Below, one piece after another: positions 53,924-64,000 of a stretch of DNA of 64,000 nt. The first letter of the stretch is position 1, and each line of letters opens with the position of its first letter. This DNA comes from Isoetes taiwanensis (taxonomy: Eukaryota; Streptophyta; Lycopodiopsida; Isoetales; Isoetaceae). The notes beneath the pieces are model-generated. The model did not search any database, had not been told where the DNA came from, and saw only the letters and a list, made by a program, of their open reading frames with translations. The position numbers were made by a program, and so were the translations under genes. The DNA lies in assembly GCA_021234155.1 (NCBI GenBank), contig JAJEKV010000020.1, positions 18,093,018 to 18,157,017 of the forward strand, written 5' to 3'.

Positions 53924-55052
53924 AATGGTACTTCAGTACTTCAAATGCAAGAAAATGTCAACTTCAGGTCATCAAATAATTTTAAGAGATAAATTCAACC
54001 AAATCTCCTTGGATCTGATCGGGGAGTACTCAGAGTCTTCACAAATCCTTCAAGTCCTGCTTAGCAATGATCACTGGGAGATTTGAGCGCTTCTGGGCCT
54101 TCAAGAAAGTGCTCCTGTCGAATCTCCTGTATATAGTTTAGTTTTTAATGATTCCTCGTTCTTAGCCTTAGTTTATGGGTTCATTCAATTCTTAAAGGGG
54201 GGGAAGACAAGAATAGGTAGGTTGCAAGGTCTATGGAATCAAATCCGGCATGATTCGAGCCAGAAACTCGGATTTAGGGTTCTCGAGCATATTTTTCGTG
54301 AAAATGGCGCGATGCGGTTCCGTATTTTTAGAGGTATATTTTCAGAATATGCCGTATTTTGGCATTTTTGGATTTTTCGAGCATGGTTCTAAGGGTCTCT
54401 TAGAAAAAGGCAAGGAATACTTGGAAATTTTGAAGACCATGGAACTTTTGCACACTTGAGATGGAATCATAGAATATTCTAGGACATTTTTAGGTCTTGA
54501 GTAAGGACATGCCATGAGGTGCAATGGTAGGAGAAGGAAGATGAATGATGGTCACAAAGGCGAGGGAATATAGCATGAGAAAAGCTAAAACAATAAGGTC
54601 CCATAAGGGTGTGCAAAGAAAAGGAAAATATGGCTAGAGATGAGCAAACTTGGCAAATATGGTAAAGAAATGGTACAATGGTTAAATAGAAACAAATGGG
54701 AATGAGATATGGGCATAGAGGTGGGAAAAGAGGGATAGAATCAGGATTTGGTACCATATATACAGGAGTCTTCCAAACTTTTACCTTCCAAACTTCAAAA
54801 AAGATGCCTTCCAAAATTCATAACCCAGATTCTTCTAGAGTATATTCTTGACTAAGCATTTGACCCCAAATAAAGTACCTCTTGTGAAATTTCAACTTGA
54901 GCTCTTGTTGACCTGAAGAATGAACATCCTTTGACCTCCATATCAATGTTGAATACCAAAATCTTCCAAACTTTGGCCTAGTCCTTCAAAATGAGTTGAC
55001 CTAGTTTGAATGCATAGATCACAATTAGCATGTTGCCCTTTGGGGGGTAACA

Positions 55053-55129
55053 TCTCGCCAAAACAAGAAAAAGGCGGGTTCCCTCAGCCATGTGATGTCG
55101 AAAAATGAATAACTAGAGGGGTCTTCACC
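55053..55129 (-). other. E7 polypurine end and junction with E8
   Basis: In minus sense GGCTGAGGGAACCCGCC and CTTGTTTTGGCGAGA lead into the LTR end at 55052, as in E2. After 77 bp the sequence switches, at AATTTGAGTC (55130), to the same LTR family in the opposite orientation. Confidence 0.8.
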
Positions 55130-55319
55130 AATTTGAGTCAAGGTTCCATTTTCTAGAAATGGAAAAGGTATGAAAACTTTGAGTTTTTGGCTCTTTTGAT
55201 ATATTTACCTTCCATAGACTGATCACCTTAAGTGATTTTGGAGGTCCTAACCCCAATTTGGGTTTATACTCAAGTTGGCTTATTGTGGTTGACCTTTGAA
55301 GCCAGGTTGAGGGTCAACA
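55130..55319 (+). repeat. E8: truncated 5' LTR (last 190 bp, plus orientation)
   Basis: Reverse complement of E7 51918–52110 at high identity; ends GGGTCAACA. The primer site TGGAGGTCCTACCGAGAT follows at 55323–55340. Confidence 0.92.
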
Positions 55320-55362
55320 TTTTGGAGGTCCTACCGAGATCCTACCTGGATCTTGAGAACTC

Positions 55363-56918
55363 ATGGCTCCAAAACAGAAATTTCCAGCAGAGCAAGAACC
55401 AATGGAAGACCAGAAAGCTAATGAACCCTGCAGAGATAGATCTCTTCCCCCAAGTTTTTCAACTGGATTACTTCAGAGTATGCCTTACCAGTTTGAATTG
55501 AATGTGCCTACTCCATTACCTACTTTTGATTCCAGCATGAGTGCTAATACCTTTCTGAGAATTTTTGAAGATTACTACAGATATTATGGTTTTAAAAAGG
55601 GATGCAAGTTCTCACAATTTGAAAAGTGTTTTAAAGAGGAGAGAGAGGCTGGTGCTTGGCTGACTTATGAGACTTATGGGAACCACTTCCTGAGATGATC
55701 TTGTCACCAAGTTTTTAGACAGGTTTGGAAAACTTGCTGCTCCGAAGGATCTGCAAAATTTCTCTATTTATGCAGGTGAAAGTGTTAGTCAATACAAGGA
55801 AAGGTTCAGCACCTTCATGAATAGATGTCAGAAAGGCCAAGTTACCATCCCCACGCTTTTTTTGGTGTCCTCCTTCATCAAAGGCCTATCTTCTAGACCA
55901 GAAATTCAAAGAAAACTTATCAAGATTCAAGCTGCAGAAGGTTTTGATTCCATTTACAAGGTCTTTGCCAAGACAACTAAATTGACCAAAATGCTTTCTA
56001 TCCTACCAGAAAAACACAATAGTTTTCATCATGATCCTTTTTATCCTGATGCCATTGATGGTCCTTATGAACCTCACCATTCTGTTCCTATCTATGCTGT
56101 GCATAAAGAAAAGAAAAAAACCAAAGATGAAGAAGCTGACTCTCAAATTTCAGAGGTTAAAGCAGACTTGACAAAGGTAACTGAAGCTTTAGCAGAAGTG
56201 ACCAAACAACTTGTGGAGCTCAAAGCAAGCAGGGCAGGTAAAACTTATCCTGAATGTATTCATTGTAATAGAACTTCACATCCAGCTGACATTTGCTATT
56301 GGCAAATATGCTCTAAATGCATAAAGAAGGGTCATTTTGGTAGAGAGTGTCCAATTTGTACTTTTTGCAAGGAGATTGGTCATACTGATCTTAGGTGTTC
56401 TGTCAAAGAGTATTTTGCCAAGCAAGAGAGAGAAAGAAAATCTGAGGCAACTCCCCATGTAAGGTTTGCTGAATCCACTAGTTCTATAAGGTTTGTGTAG
56501 GCTACAGAGATGCCAAAGACTGAGGAAGTAATGGTGGTACAGACCAGAAGCATGGGAGAGGTCCATAGACCTGCTGAGCCTAATAAACTTGTTCCAGAGC
56601 ATTCAAAGAAGTCAACATTGCCACCACCCTCTGTTATAGAAGTTCCTCCCCAAGAAATAGCTCCACCTCCCCAATAAAAGTATGGTAAGAGAGATCAAGA
56701 TCTTGATGAGTTAGATGTTTTATTGAAAAATTCCAAAGTAAGTGTGGATTTATTTACCTTGTTAAAGATTGCACCTGGTTATAGGAAAAAGTTATTGCAA
56801 CAAACTACTTTTAGTGAGGCAGTGGCTTGTGTAGGTGTTGCAAATGCTACTAATCTTATTTTGGCTCAAAATGAGGAAGATCCAGGTGCATTTATGTGTT
56901 CAGCTACTCTAGGAGGTT
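55363..56918 (+). pseudogene. E8 gag and start of protease, cut by E9
   Basis: MAPKQKFPAEQEPMED starts at 55363. A frame change near 55680 and a deletion near 55755 (KDLVNEL is missing) damage the capsid. The segment 55817–56500 carries NRCQKGQVTIPTLFLV and both zinc knuckles (CSKCIKKGHFGREC, CTFCKEIGHTDLRC), then a TAG after IRFV. The protease leader LLKIAPGYRKKLLQQ follows at about 56723, and sequence is cut in the GG of the usual GGYSFSNVLLDGG by E9 at 56919. Confidence 0.92.
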
Positions 56919-58822
56919 TGTTGCCCCCAAAGGGCAACATGCTAATTGTGGTCTATGCATTCAAACTAGGTCAATTTATCTTAAAGAAGTAGGTCAAAGT
57001 TTGGAAGACTCTTGGTATTCAACATTGATGTGGAGATCAAAGAGTATTCATTTTTCAAGTCAACAAGTGCTCAAGGCTCAAAACTCACATGAGGTACTTT
57101 ATTTGAGGTCAAAATGCTTAGTCAAGAATATGCTCTAGAAGATTCTGGGTTATGAAGTTTGGAAGACATTGCTTGAAGTTTGGAAGTTGAAGTTTGGAAG
57201 ATTCCCTTATATGGTTCCACCCTTGTCACCTTGCTTTTTGCCTAGCCATTTTTCCTTCTTACATCCCTAACCTATTTTATTACCATTATTTGCTAATTTT
57301 CCCATGACATCTCCCTTATATGTCCACTTTTACACCATTGCCCTCCAAATTTGCTTCTTCTTTGCCATAAACATTTACCCCACACTTTGCTTAATCATGA
57401 ACCTTGTTTTTCTACATCCATATCTTATTATCTTCTATCTCCACCATCCACATGGACCTTTGTTGCCCCCATGGCAAACCTTTTTACCTCTTACCTTATG
57501 GTTACACCCTTATTGGTTCCCTACTAAAAATTTGGATACAAGTGCTTGATACCATGGCCTAGGCTTGCAAAAACTTCAAGAAAATATGAGCCTTGAGTAT
57601 TGAACCATGGGGGAACTTCGGAAAAACCCAAAATACAGGAATATTCCCAGCATATACAAAGGAAATACGCGAACCGTATCGCGGGAGTTTCACGAATTAT
57701 ACGGCCATGAACCCTAAATCTCAGGAACTGCTGAAATCGTGCCGGAATTGATTCTACCGCCTTCCTAACCCTGCTATTACTGGATTCCCGCTGCCCCTAA
57801 ACTTAATGAACCACAAATCAAGCCCTAAGATGCCGGAACCACTAAATTTGAAAATATATATGGGAAATTAGATCCGAGAAACTTTTGAAGGCCCAGAAGC
57901 GTACAAATCTTACTGTGATCATTGCTGAGCATGACTAGAAGGATTTAGGAAGATTCTGAGTACTTCCCGATCAAATCCCAAGAGATTTGGTTGGAAATTA
58001 TCTATTGAAATTATTTATTGACCTGAAGTTGATTTTGAAGTACTGAAGTATTATTACCCAATATTATTATGATTGATTTACCTCCATATCAATGAAATTT
58101 GATGCCTACTTGAAGAAATTATCTCTGTTATGATTCTTTACAATTCCAGTCTGTTCAAAATTCTACAGAAAATTCCCATATACTTTTGATTGCTTTTGGC
58201 CCATTTGCCATCAATCCTTGAGACATCTGGAGCCCATATGTTTTGAAAAATCCAAAAAACTCCACTCACAACTCAAGTTAGAAATTTTTGCATTCTGTTT
58301 TGACTATTCTTGACTGTATTTTGCCAAATCCAGCCACAAAAAATACTTTTGCCTATCCAAATGAAAATCTGACTACTTGCCTATATTCCTCATCATCATT
58401 ACAGCATATTTGCTTTGGAAATTCTCAAAAACTCGTTTGACAACTCCAAAATCCCAATCTCTGATCACTGTTTTCAGATTTGACTTCTATTGACCAAATG
58501 TTGACTGCACTTTGAGCTCGAATAACTCACAAACTAAGTTTCTGACTTGGTCAGAGGCTTTACTATTGGTTACCTACAACTTTTTTGACCAAGTCTGCAG
58601 TGGTTGACTCAAAAAATCGATCTGCATATCAATACCACAACTGTTTTGGCAAAGGTGTCAATTTTTGGAAATGGGAAAGGTATAAAACTTCAAATTTTGG
58701 AACTTGTCTTTGAATTGCATAGATTGATCACCTTAAGTGATCTGGAGGTTCTAACCCCAATTTGAGTGAAAACTCAAGTTGGTTCCTCGTGGTTGACCTT
58801 TAAGCCAGGTTTAGGGTCAACA
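56919..58822 (+). repeat. E9 5' LTR
   Basis: TGTTGCCCCC to GGGTCAACA, 1,904 bp, same hairpins at both ends as E1. TATA-like TATATA at 57855–57860. Primer site at 58826–58843. Confidence 0.95.
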
Positions 58823-58865
58823 TTTTGGAGGTTCTACCGAGATTTCTACCTGGATTTTCGAACTC

Positions 58866-60216
58866 ATGGCTCCAAAACAAAAGTTTCCAGCAGAGCAAGA
58901 ACCAATGGAAGATCGGGAGACTTCAGAGCCTTTCGGAGATAGATCTCTTCCCCCTAATTTTGCAAGTGGATTACTTCAAAGCCTGCCTTATCAGTTTGAG
59001 TTGAATATGCCTACTCCATTGCCTACTTTTGATTCCAGCATGAGTGCTAATACTTTTCTAAGAGTCTTTGAAGATTATTACAGAGATTTTGGCTTCAAAA
59101 AAAGATGCAAGCTATCACAATTCGAAAAGTGTTTTAAAGAGGAAAGTGAAGCTGGTGCTTGGTTGACTTATGAGAAGCTTATGGGAACCACTTCCTGGGA
59201 TGACCTTGTCACCAAGTTTTTGGACAGGTTTGGAAAACGTGCTGCTCCTAAAGACCTTGTTAATGAGTTGCAAAATTTCTCCATTTATGCAGGTGAAAGT
59301 GTGAGCCAAGACAAAGGAAAGATTCAAGTACCTTCATGAATAGATGCGGAAAGTTCAAGTCACTATTCCCACACTCTTTTGGTGTCCTCCTTTATTAAAG
59401 GCTTATCTTCTAGACCAGAAATTCACGGGGAAGCTTATCAAGATTCAAGCTGCAGAGTTTTGATTCCATCTACAAAGTTTTTCCAAGACCACCGAGTTGA
59501 CCAAAATGTTTTCTATCCTACGGAGAAAAACACCATAGCTTTCATCATGATCCTTTTTACCCGATGCCACTAATGGCCCTTATGAATCTCACCATTCTAT
59601 TCCTATTTATGTTTGTGCATAAAGAAAAAAAAAAGAAGAAGCTGATTCTCGGATTTTTAGAAGTCAAAGCAGACGACAAAAGGTGGATGAAGCTTTAGCG
59701 AAGTGACCAAACAACTTGTGGAGCTCAAGGCAAGCGGGGCAGGTAGAACTTACCCTGAATGTATTCATTGCAATAGAACTTCACATCCGGTGACATTTGT
59801 TATTGGCAAATATGTCCTAAATGTAAAAAGAAAGGTCACTTTGGTAGAGAATGTCAGTCGTGCTTTTTTGCAATGAAATTGGCCATCTTGACCTTAGATG
59901 CCTTTGTTAAAGAATATTTTGCCAAGCAAGAGAGGGAGAAGAAGTCTGAGGCAACTCCTCATGTAAAGATTTGCAGAAAGAGCCTACTAGCTCTATAAGG
60001 TTTGTGCAAGCTCTGAAATGCCAAAGACCTGAAGAAGTGATGGTGGTACAAACCCAGAAGTATGGGAGATTCCTCTGAGACCCTTGAGCCTACCAAGTTT
60101 GTTCCGAGCACTCTAGATCAAGCCTTTGCCACTACCACTGTTATGGAAACCCCCCTCAAGAAATAGCTCCACCTCCCCAACAAAAATATGGTAAGAAAGA
60201 TCATGACTTTGATGAG
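58866..60216 (+). pseudogene. E9 gag, heavily frameshifted after residue 150
   Basis: The first 150 residues (MAPKQKFPAEQEPMED to NFSIYAGESVSQ) are open. From 59310 to 60200 many small indels break the frame. Pieces of the linker and knuckles (KGHFGREC-like at about 59830) remain recognisable against E8. Most differences from E8 replace CAG/CTG-containing words by CG words. Confidence 0.9.
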
Positions 60217-60980
60217 TTGGATGTTTTACTAAAAAATTCCAAAGTAAGTGTGGACCTATTTACATTGTTAAAGATTGCACCTGGTTATAGGAAAAAGTTA
60301 TTACAACAAACTACTTTTAGTGAGGCAGTGGCTTGTGTAGGTGTTGCAAATACCACTAATCTTATTCTGGCCCAAAATGAAGAGGATCCAGGTGCATTTA
60401 TGTGCTCAGCTACTCAAGGAGGTTATTCTTTTTCCAATGTGTTGTTGGATGGAGGCTCACCTTTAAATATCATGCCTTATCATGTTATGAAAAAATGTGG
60501 GCTCGAGATAGATAAAAGGTCATCTGTTTTGTTAAAATCTTTTTCTAATGCTAAGATAGCACCAGTTGGAATTGTGACCAAGGTTCATTAATAATTGAAG
60601 GCATTGTTGTAGCTGCCAATTTTGTTGTGGTTGCTTTTGAAGATTTAGGAGAAGATGCAGACATATATGATCTCTTGCTGGGAAGAAGGTGGATGGCTAC
60701 AGTTGATGCTAGGCCAATCTGGTCTGAAGGGAGATGCACCATTTCAAATGGTACTCAAGTGGCCACAATCTACAACCAGGATGGTTCTTATGGCTTTAAT
60801 GAAGAGGTACATTTTATCAAAGAAATGCTTATAGAAGAACCACTAGGATCTTATAGTCTAGTAACCCCTAGCACAAAGAAAATTGATTTGATTCCTTTAA
60901 TTAGAGAGTGTGCACTACCTCTGAAGATGGCAGAAGGGGTTGTTTATGGTTTGATGGAGGAATATCAAAGAAATTGAATG
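60217..60980 (+). pseudogene. E9 protease region
   Basis: 60217–60591 has LLKNSKVSVDLFTLLKIAPG and LLDGGSPLNIMP (DGG). A frame change near 60590 is followed by DIYDLLLGRRW in 60627–60977. Another change joins the RNase H frame. Confidence 0.9.
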
Positions 60981-62287
60981 TAGCTTCATCTGCAACTATA
61001 TTAAAAGATACTGCCAATAAACTTTTGGCTAAGGTAGGAAGGATTTTTCCCCAAATAACTTCTAATGTAGCAGAATACAAGGCTTTGATTGCAGGTCTCC
61101 AGGAAGCTAAAGCTATGGATATTTCAATTATACATATCTATGGGGATTCTCAGTTAGTCTGCAGACAGGTTAATGGTGAATATCAAGCTAAGAATGCTGA
61201 TATGGAGCTCCAGAGAAACCAGGTAATGGGAATGCTTGCTCATTTTACTTCTTGGGAAATTACTCATATCCCAAGGGAGCTGAATTGGGAAGCTGATGCT
61301 TTGTGCAGAGACACATTGATGACTTATTTATCTGAAGGAGCTATACCAGAGGAAGATCTCGATGAGGATGAGGCTAAGGAGCTTTGTCCCATACTAGTTA
61401 TAAATGCATCCCAGGAAAAAGCAATCAATGAAGTTATAATCAACAAGCATGGCCAGCAAAGAACTCTGTTTGTGGGAGATCTTTTTGACACACAAGACAA
61501 GGAAGAGATCAATAAATTCTTTGAAAAGAGAAGTGATGTGTTTGCTTGGGATTATTCTGAGCTTATTGGTATCAAAAAGGAGGTATGTCAATTTGAAATT
61601 AAAATTAAGGACGGGTGTAAGCCTGTCTTCCAGAAGTTAAGAAGAATAAATGCTGCACTTTTAGATCTAATCAAAGATGAATTGCATAAGATGTTGGATG
61701 CAGGTGTCATTGTAGAAATCATTAACCCTGAATGGGTATCCTGCATTGTTCCAGTGGAAAAAAAGAATGGAACTTTGAGAATTTGCATAGATTATCGAGA
61801 TTTGAACAAAGCCACCATAAAAGATTGTTATCCTTTGCCCTTTTTGGAAGAAATTCTATATGCTGTTGCAGGGAAAGACATGTACTCATTTTTGGATGGG
61901 TTTTTAGGGTTCAACCAGATTAGCATCAAACAGGAAGACCAGCCAAAGACTTCATTTATCACTCCCTGGGGTACTTATGCTATGAAAAGAATGCCATTTG
62001 GCCTAATGAATGCCCCAGCTACTTTCCAAAGAGCAATGGATGTCATTTTCAAAACCATGGCTGCTGAAGAATTTAGAGTGTATCTAGATGACCTTTGTTT
62101 GGGTTCTCATTCTAATAACCATGTGGAATTGCTTGCAAAAATCTGCTCTTTATGCAGGACTTCAGGAGTCAATCTAAATCCAAAAGATGCATCTTTTTTG
62201 CATCCAAAGGACAACTCTTGGGACATGAAGTATCCAGCCAAGGTATTCAAGTTGCCCAGGATAAAATTGAAGCTCTCAAAAAATTAG
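60908..62287 (+). CDS. E9 RNase H–reverse transcriptase, single open frame of 459 codons
   Basis: RNase H with D16 (WFDGG), E56 (AEYKAL), D80 (GDSQL) and D130 (EADALCR) precedes, in the same frame, RT with RICIDYRDLNKATIKD, FLDGFLGFN, MPFGLMNAPATFQRAM and YLDDLCLG. It repeats the domain order seen in E4 in a separate family member. The frame is lost near 62190 at NLNPK. Confidence 0.93.
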   Translation: MCTTSEDGRRGCLWFDGGISKKLNVASSATILKDTANKLLAKVGRIFPQITSNVAEYKALIAGLQEAKAMDISIIHIYGDSQLVCRQVNGEYQAKNADMELQRNQVMGMLAHFTSWEITHIPRELNWEADALCRDTLMTYLSEGAIPEEDLDEDEAKELCPILVINASQEKAINEVIINKHGQQRTLFVGDLFDTQDKEEINKFFEKRSDVFAWDYSELIGIKKEVCQFEIKIKDGCKPVFQKLRRINAALLDLIKDELHKMLDAGVIVEIINPEWVSCIVPVEKKNGTLRICIDYRDLNKATIKDCYPLPFLEEILYAVAGKDMYSFLDGFLGFNQISIKQEDQPKTSFITPWGTYAMKRMPFGLMNAPATFQRAMDVIFKTMAAEEFRVYLDDLCLGSHSNNHVELLAKICSLCRTSGVNLNPKDASFLHPKDNSWDMKYPAKVFKLPRIKLKLSKN

Positions 62288-63935
62288 TACCTCCCAAGAA
62301 TTTGAAGCAGGTTAAGAGTTTTATTGGTATGACAAGTTTCCTTAGGATGTATATTCCAAATTTTGCTCATATCTTAAGTCCCATCTCTAGGTTGACCAGG
62401 ATAGGGAAGTTTTCTAAATCTGAAAGCAAGCACATACCTATCACATGGACTCCAGAATGCCAAGAAGCTTTTGACTTTCTTGTTTTATCCATATGTGAAG
62501 CTACTCTTTCGAAAAAACCAGATTTGAGCCTGCCATTTGAGGTTTATATCACTGTTACTAAAAAGGCTATAGGTTTAGCCATTTTGCAGGATAAGCACAC
62601 CATAGTTTTTGCAAGCAAACAATGGTCTGCCCTTGAAGAAAGATATACCAGAATAGAAAAAAGTGCTGCTGCTCTCATGTTCCTCATCAATAGACAAGGG
62701 CACCTACTTCTGAAAAGCCAAGTTCAAGTTCATATGAAGCAAAATCCAATGGGATTGCTATTTGGTAAAGCAACTAATAAACCAAAAATTCAGAGGTGGG
62801 CTTGTAAGTTGCAAAGTTATGATATCTCTGTAAAAGAGTTGCACTTGGCAGGAAATCCTAGCCTCTACTTGCCTTATATATTTTTTGATCATGAAGATGA
62901 ATTGAATACTACTGACACCTCACCTGCAGTAGCACATTTAGAGGAAACTCAGGAAGATCAAGTCAAAGGAGGATGGCAGCAACCCATTAGAGATTTTTTA
63001 CAACATGGGATCATCTCCCCAAATCTCACTTCAAATCAAAGAAGGAGACTCAAGGACAAGTGCAGACAATTCAAGCTGATAGATAATGTTCTGTGCAAAA
63101 TTAATAGAGATGGGATTTTGCTGAGATGTGTAAGTGAAGATGAATCTGCTTTAATTATTAGGGAGATGCATAAGGGTATCTGTGGAGGACATTTTGCTGG
63201 GGATACCACTGCCAAAAAGATCCTTAGGTCTGGGTATTATTGGCCTACTGTTTTTAAAGATTGCTATGAGATCATAAAGACTTGCCATAAGTGTCAGATT
63301 TTTAGCAAAAGGATTTTATTACCAGCTGCCCTGAATCCTATCATATCTCCAGGACCTTTTCAAATTTGGGGGTTAGATTATATTGGTCCTATTAATCCTT
63401 CTTCTACAGGTCAACATTAGCATATTATTGTGGCTACAGACTATTTTACTAAATGGGCAAAGGCCATACCTTTGAGGCAAGCCAATGCCCTCACCACTGC
63501 AAGATTCTTATATGAATTTGTTTGCTCTCGATTTGGTATTCCTTTCCAGATAGATTCTGATAGAGGTACCCCCTTTGTTAATGAAGTCATTACTAATTTG
63601 TTGAGTATTTTGAAGGTCAAACATACCAAGAGCTCCTCATACTATCCTCAGGGTAATGGACAAGCTGAAGCTACTAACAAAGTGTTGAAAAACATTTTGC
63701 AGAAGACAGTTGAGGTCAACAAAAGGGATTGGCATATCAAAATAGTGGATGCACTTTGGGCTTATAGAGTCACTATCAAAACAGCTACAAATCATACACC
63801 TTTCAATTTGGTTTATGGCATAGAAGCAGTTCTACCAGTAGAACTTGAGTTACCTTCCTTAAGATTAGCTCATAAATTGTGCTTACCTTTTGAACATGCC
63901 TTACAGGAGAGACTGGATGCCCTGTTACATTTGGA
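62152..63935 (+). pseudogene. E9 RT end, tether and integrase, truncated
   Basis: The open segment 62152–63420 has the RT thumb (NLKQVKSFIGMTSFLRMYIPN), the tether (VYITVTKKAIGLAILQ, EKSAAALMFLINRQGHLL, VQVHMKQNP), the integrase zinc region and WGLDYIGP. A TAG at 63418–63420 stands where E2 has Gln (CAG). The core continues 63430–63935 with SDRGTPFVN and GQAEATNKVLK and is cut at about LLHL-E by the sequence starting at 63936. Confidence 0.92.
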
Positions 63936-64000
63936 TGTGATAAATGCAACTATAGAGGTTACAATCTGCTTAAACACTTAACGTTAGCAAATATCAATAG
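63936..64000. mobile_element. E10: probable further insertion, first 65 bp
   Basis: Integrase homology stops exactly after TTGGA (63931–63935), and the new sequence begins TGTGATAAATGC, unlike the expected EEYRMEAEN codons in E1 and E2. A TG start with TTGGA as target duplication would fit another LTR element. Only 65 bp are visible. Confidence 0.5.

Larger units (their letters stand above)
51918..55052 (-). repeat. E7: LTR in minus orientation with an internal insert
   Basis: TGTTGACCCT at 51918 to GGGGGGTAACA ending 55052; same family as E0. About 300 bp occur twice (52678–52978 and 53924–54223) around 945 bp of unrelated sequence. Without insert and one copy the LTR would be about 1.89 kb, the normal size. 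TATA-like motifs at 52885–52890 and 54130–54135. Confidence 0.92.
56919..63935 (+). mobile_element. E9: Ty3/gypsy LTR retrotransposon, plus strand, 3' end outside
   Basis: 5' LTR 56919–58822, gag from 58866, pol to 63935, where homology stops inside the integrase. AGGTT (56914–56918) is the expected duplication. It lies inside E8, so it is younger. The 3' LTR is not in the window. Confidence 0.95.

Noticed and set aside
55363-56918. E8 as an independent complete element
   Set aside because: Its 5' LTR has only 190 bp and no TG start or duplication; the coding part stops at E9.

Overview
The window looks like heterochromatic nuclear DNA of a land plant. It is AT-rich and carries large stacks of nested Ty3/gypsy LTR retrotransposons with 1.9–2.5 kb LTRs, plus exon fragments of a plant-type PDR (ABCG) transporter gene. 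A Rep/replitron-like HUH endonuclease ORF would suit a seed-free plant such as a fern, but that assignment is inference only. No bacterial-type operons, CRISPR arrays or rRNA genes were seen.

Layout. 1–964 is one end of an LTR (E0). 965–5711 is the oldest sequence visible: a decayed Rep-type HUH ORF (1443–2462), an unrecognised proline-rich ORF (2590–3057), small repeats, and three minus-strand exons of a PDR/ABCG transporter (5038–5711). That host sequence is split by minus-strand element E2 (5712–28702, duplication AAAGC). E2 is itself interrupted by plus-strand E1 (5923–16227, duplication GATTG, inside the E2 3' LTR) and by a short non-autonomous element E3 (18702–21182, duplication GGGTG, inside the E2 3' untranslated region). 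Host sequence resumes at 28703–28755 and is cut again by LTR E6 (starts 28756). E6 is split by E5 (29592–51672, plus strand, duplication CCAGA), whose 5' LTR contains E4 (29928–40927, minus strand, duplication ACCTC). E6 continues at 51678–51917 and is cut by a composite E7/E8 (starts 51918) with head-to-head LTR pieces. E9 (56919 onward, plus strand) lies inside the E8 protease region, and a probable further insertion (E10) begins at 63936 inside the E9 integrase.

The autonomous elements share one plan: LTR, primer-binding site fitting a tRNA-Gln-like 3' end, gag with two CCHC knuckles, protease with a DGG active-site motif, an RNase H with all four acidic catalytic residues, reverse transcriptase, a second RNase H-like region that lacks its usual acidic residues, integrase (HHCC, DDE, GPY, no chromodomain), a repeat-rich 3' region, polypurine hairpin, LTR. 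Two points stand out: an intact RNase H placed before the RT, and hairpins with covarying arms at both LTR termini in all families. E3 carries the same primer site and polypurine hairpin but no coding region, so these elements probably mobilise it in trans.

All gag-pol copies are broken by frameshifts or stops. In several stretches the breaks cluster where paralogues have CAG or CTG and this copy has CG, which may be consensus error at methylated CHG sites rather than true decay. Boundaries of elements with both ends in the window rest on exact 5-bp target-site duplications read directly from the sequence.
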